A stretch of DNA of 64,000 nt from JAVJQS01 sp040218815 (GTDB lineage Bacteria > Bacteroidota > Bacteroidia > Flavobacteriales_E > Vicingaceae), in the NCBI GenBank assembly GCA_040218815.1, contig JAVJQS010000004.1, positions 1 through 64,000 on the forward strand, read 5' to 3'. Of this stretch, positions 62,396-64,000 are shown piece after piece. Every line of letters starts with the position of its first letter. Positions within the stretch are counted from its first letter, which is position 1. The translations under genes were made by a program, and so were the position numbers. Below the pieces are notes generated by a model. It was given only the letters and a program-made list of their open reading frames with translations, was not told the origin of the DNA and searched no databases.

Positions 62396-63463
62396 TTAGG
62401 TCGATTGAGCTGACCAAGAGTCTCCAGAGAATGAAAAAGAATTGATTTTATATTTCATTGCTAAAGGGAAATTTACTTTAGCTCGTTTTTTCTTTTCTAT
62501 TTGAAATGCTGCTACCTTTTCAGCTATTTTTATGTCTTTATTTATTTGCTGATATACCTCATTTGGAAAACTAAAATTATTGGGCTCAGTAAATTTAGAT
62601 TGCAGTCGTTCATTTTCAAAAGAACTATAATAGCTAATAAGTTCTTCTTTATTTAGGAGTAAATCAATTTGCGTAACAATGTTTTTTAAAAAATATTGTT
62701 CAACACCCATTGGTAAACATTCTATATTAGCCTTGCAGATTTTTAAAAGCTTTTCTTCAGAAATACTTTCTTCTTTTAAAAGTTGTTTTTGATTTCCTAA
62801 AGTAGCAAGCATAAGTTTGCTTAAGTTCAAAATGGATTCCAATGTTTTGTTTTCTGAGCTCTCATTTAATTGACGGATTAACTTATAATCGACAATCATC
62901 TTTTTAATTAGGTCAGTATTGTTTTTATTTTTTAGGAATGAACTCAGCTTCTTGTTTAAACCAGAGAAAATCTTAAATGCTGAATTATTAGCATGACGTA
63001 TATTTTTATACTTTTCATAGAGATGAGAGTAAACCGCTTGCAGAGGTGTTCCCAAATGAAGTTTATGAAGTGCTAATAATAAATCAGCTGATTCTTGCTC
63101 AATATTGTTTTTCTTTAATTGATGAAAAATACGTTCTAAGTTTTTAGCTTTTTCTTCATTACTTGAGTATACAGTTTCTTTAACAGCATAGTAGGCCTCA
63201 GTTAGCAAAATATCTCTATTGCTTTTGGCTTTTATTCCATACACTTCTAGGATGCAATTATAGATAGGTCGTTCATACTTCGGATAATTCTCATCCGTTA
63301 AGTGACATTCTGCTTTTATCTCCTCAGCTGTTTGCCCAAGCAACATTGAATTAAAAACCAACAAGGCTTTACTGTCGAAGCTAACAGTTGATTGCAAAAG
63401 CTGCTCAACTTTAAGGCTTTGAAGAATTGTTAGCTGATTAAGAAGTGTGTGAAGTGGAAGCAT
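62396..63463 (-). CDS. Unrecognised 355-aa helical protein
   Basis: A 355-aa soluble protein, rich in leucine, lysine, asparagine and glutamate, with an all-helical pattern and no signal peptide, membrane segment or catalytic motif. The N-terminal part resembles helical repeats (TPR-like spacing between 20 and 150), and the C-terminal 60 residues end in a beta-like stretch (SFSFSGDSWSAQST). I do not know the family. Just upstream lie two tandem 24-bp repeats (63484-63531), which could be its operator. Confidence 0.65.
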   Translation of the reverse strand: MLPLHTLLNQLTILQSLKVEQLLQSTVSFDSKALLVFNSMLLGQTAEEIKAECHLTDENYPKYERPIYNCILEVYGIKAKSNRDILLTEAYYAVKETVYSSNEEKAKNLERIFHQLKKNNIEQESADLLLALHKLHLGTPLQAVYSHLYEKYKNIRHANNSAFKIFSGLNKKLSSFLKNKNNTDLIKKMIVDYKLIRQLNESSENKTLESILNLSKLMLATLGNQKQLLKEESISEEKLLKICKANIECLPMGVEQYFLKNIVTQIDLLLNKEELISYYSSFENERLQSKFTEPNNFSFPNEVYQQINKDIKIAEKVAAFQIEKKKRAKVNFPLAMKYKINSFSFSGDSWSAQST

Positions 63464-63483
63464 AGTATCCTAGTTTTTCAATT

Positions 63484-63531
63484 ACGATGTAAAAGTAGGG
63501 ACATACTACGATGTAAAAGTAGGGACATACT
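63484..63531. repeat. Two perfect tandem copies of a 24-bp unit
   Basis: Copy 1 at 63484-63507 and copy 2 at 63508-63531 are identical; the unit contains GTAAAAGTAGGGACATACT. It lies 21 bp upstream of the 355-aa gene start. It resembles the spaced GGGACAT motifs at the left edge of the window in inverted orientation, and binding-site arrays at the ends of multi-site DDE transposons; it could equally be an operator. Confidence 0.75.
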
Positions 63532-63556
63532 ATATCTATATAATGGACAATTAACC

Positions 63557-63647
63557 ATTCTAGTGACAACAATAACTAGTATTTTAGATATTAATAAATA
63601 TCTAAAATACTAGTTGTGAATAACTTATATAATGATTCCAGTGACAA
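63557..63647. repeat. 13-bp direct repeats flanking a palindrome
   Basis: ATTCTAGTGACAA (63557-63569) and ATTCCAGTGACAA (63635-63647) differ at one base and are 78 bp apart. The 19-bp palindrome 63574-63615 lies between them. Confidence 0.6.
63574..63615. repeat. Perfect 19-bp inverted repeat, 4-nt loop
   Basis: AACTAGTATTTTAGATATT (63574-63592) is the exact reverse complement of 63597-63615, around the loop AATA. It is AT-rich with no flanking T-run, so it is unlikely to be a simple terminator. It may be an operator, a cruciform, or a remnant of a small palindromic element. Confidence 0.8.
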
Positions 63648-63717
63648 TGACTCCTTATTACCGAATCAAGTATGAAATTTGAATCAACTTTTTAATAAGA
63701 GTTTTTTCAAATGAAAT

Positions 63718-63894
63718 TTATTCTCCGCCATTATCTGGATCCGAAGGTGTAACTTCTGTATCCCATTCACCTGCTATTCCTCCATCTTGAGCCTCTGCAA
63801 TTTCTGTATTTAGTTGATCTTCAGTGTAATCAGCGTAGTCTGCAGGTGTGCCGTAACCAAGTAATGAGATTAAAAGAGTAATTAAGGTTGTCAT
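63718..63894 (-). CDS. 58-aa small protein, hydrophobic N-terminus and acidic tail
   Basis: A 58-aa frame starting MTTLITLLISLLGYGTPADY and ending SDPDNGGE. The first 13 residues are hydrophobic, and the remainder is acidic with D, E and G. A TAnnTTTG element is placed about 22 nt upstream of the start, which supports a real gene. The short hydrophobic start may be a weak signal peptide or a membrane anchor. I know no family; the same-strand neighbour is the 355-aa protein. Confidence 0.6.
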   Translation of the reverse strand: MTTLITLLISLLGYGTPADYADYTEDQLNTEIAEAQDGGIAGEWDTEVTPSDPDNGGE

Positions 63895-64000
63895 AGTTTT
63901 ATATTTTAATTTTCTCCAAAGTTAGTCGGTAAGCTTTGTTAAATATAGGACATTTTTTCTATACAATGACAGTGATAATGAAGCTATTATCTATTTTATA
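63895..64000. other. Right window edge
   Basis: The last 106 bp hold the promoter element of the 58-aa gene and no further gene that can be seen before the window ends. Confidence 0.5.
63917..63924 (-). promoter_or_regulatory. -7 promoter element of the 58-aa gene
   Basis: Minus-strand TAACTTTG (plus-strand CAAAGTTA) matches TAnnTTTG and lies 22 nt before the ATG at 63894. Confidence 0.5.

Larger units (their letters stand above)
63464..63717. other. Non-coding right-edge region with repeats
   Basis: This stretch has no gene that I can see. It contains the tandem 24-bp repeat, a 19-bp palindrome, and a pair of 13-bp direct repeats described separately. It separates the 355-aa gene from the 58-aa peptide gene on the same strand. 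Confidence 0.6.

Noticed and set aside
101..63531. The whole window as one large transposon bounded by inverted GGGACAT repeats
   Set aside because: The content between is core housekeeping genes, and no transposase is present; separate remnants or operators are more likely.
1..64000. CRISPR array or tRNA genes
   Set aside because: No regularly spaced repeats of CRISPR form beyond the two tandem copies at 63484, and no tRNA cloverleaf was recognised; a dedicated search was not possible.

Overview
The window looks like a piece of a Bacteroidota chromosome, probably from the Cytophagales/Flavobacteriales side of the phylum. The DNA is AT-rich. Many genes sit just downstream of the phylum-specific -7 promoter element TAnnTTTG and lack Shine-Dalgarno sequences. 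The gene content is also typical: a TonB-dependent receptor paired with a DUF4249 lipoprotein, a type IX secretion sorting domain, a BT_3928-type DoxX protein next to tpiA, a DUF1599 protein, a THX ribosomal protein, and a hypoxanthine phosphoribosyltransferase fused to adenylate kinase. No rRNA, tRNA, CRISPR array or intact insertion sequence was seen. Almost everything is core genome; only the two window ends and one gap near 4 kb look like accessory DNA.

Layout. 1-2.2 kb: a gene-poor edge with short repeats, a tyrosine recombinase (-) and a divergent zinc-ribbon protein (+). 2.6-3.8 kb: peptide deformylase and a TPR lipoprotein. 3.8-4.6 kb: a non-coding gap full of inverted repeats. 4.6-7.3 kb (-): folP, the c-di-AMP synthase cdaA and an LpxR-like lipid A deacylase. 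7.3-11.9 kb (+): DUF1599 protein, BT_3928 protein, ABC permease, tpiA, prmA. 12.0-23.1 kb (+): two giant envelope proteins (1486 and 1766 aa), clpS and an M48 lipoprotein protease. 23.1-24.6 kb (-): THX with a histone-like tail, a 3-methyladenine glycosylase and ndk. 24.7-30.8 kb (+): exonuclease/GIY-YIG protein, smpB, TonB receptor, DUF4249 lipoprotein, acid phosphatase. 30.8-37.1 kb: mixed-strand housekeeping genes (purT, CoA-binding protein, Lon-N protein, VTT protein, coiled-coil protein, cyclophilin, NlpC/P60, thiolase).

37.2-43.1 kb: a PgpH-type HD hydrolase (+), then small envelope genes and an M23 peptidase (-). 43.3-45.7 kb (+): a short coiled-coil protein, zapA, a structured RNA that I read as 6S RNA, and rny. 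45.7-50.3 kb (-): a degenerate beta-lactamase-fold lipoprotein, two hypothetical proteins around a thioesterase, and an FG-GAP protein with a sorting tail. 50.5-51.7 kb (+): an SPFH membrane protein with two tiny companions. 51.7-53.1 kb: FKBP, DksA-like and DUF4442 proteins. 53.1-58.6 kb: purK-purE-dehydratase (-), the hpt-adk fusion (+) and a PAS/SpoIIE phosphatase (-). 58.8-62.3 kb: a four-gene overlapping operon obgE, PAP2, crcB, alkaline phosphatase (+). 62.4-64 kb: an unrecognised 355-aa protein, tandem repeats, a long palindrome and a 58-aa peptide gene.

How parts fit together. Both halves of c-di-AMP turnover (cdaA and pgpH) are present. Purine metabolism is represented by purT, purE, purK, hpt-adk and ndk. 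RNA biology is represented by 6S RNA, rny and smpB. Much of the rest concerns the cell envelope. The items most worth a second look are the zapA-6S RNA-rny locus with its corrected rny start, the THX/histone-like fusion, the dead beta-lactamase homologue, the giant TPR/PD40/coiled-coil/SPOR protein, the SPFH triad, and a set of genes whose promoters predict leaderless mRNAs.
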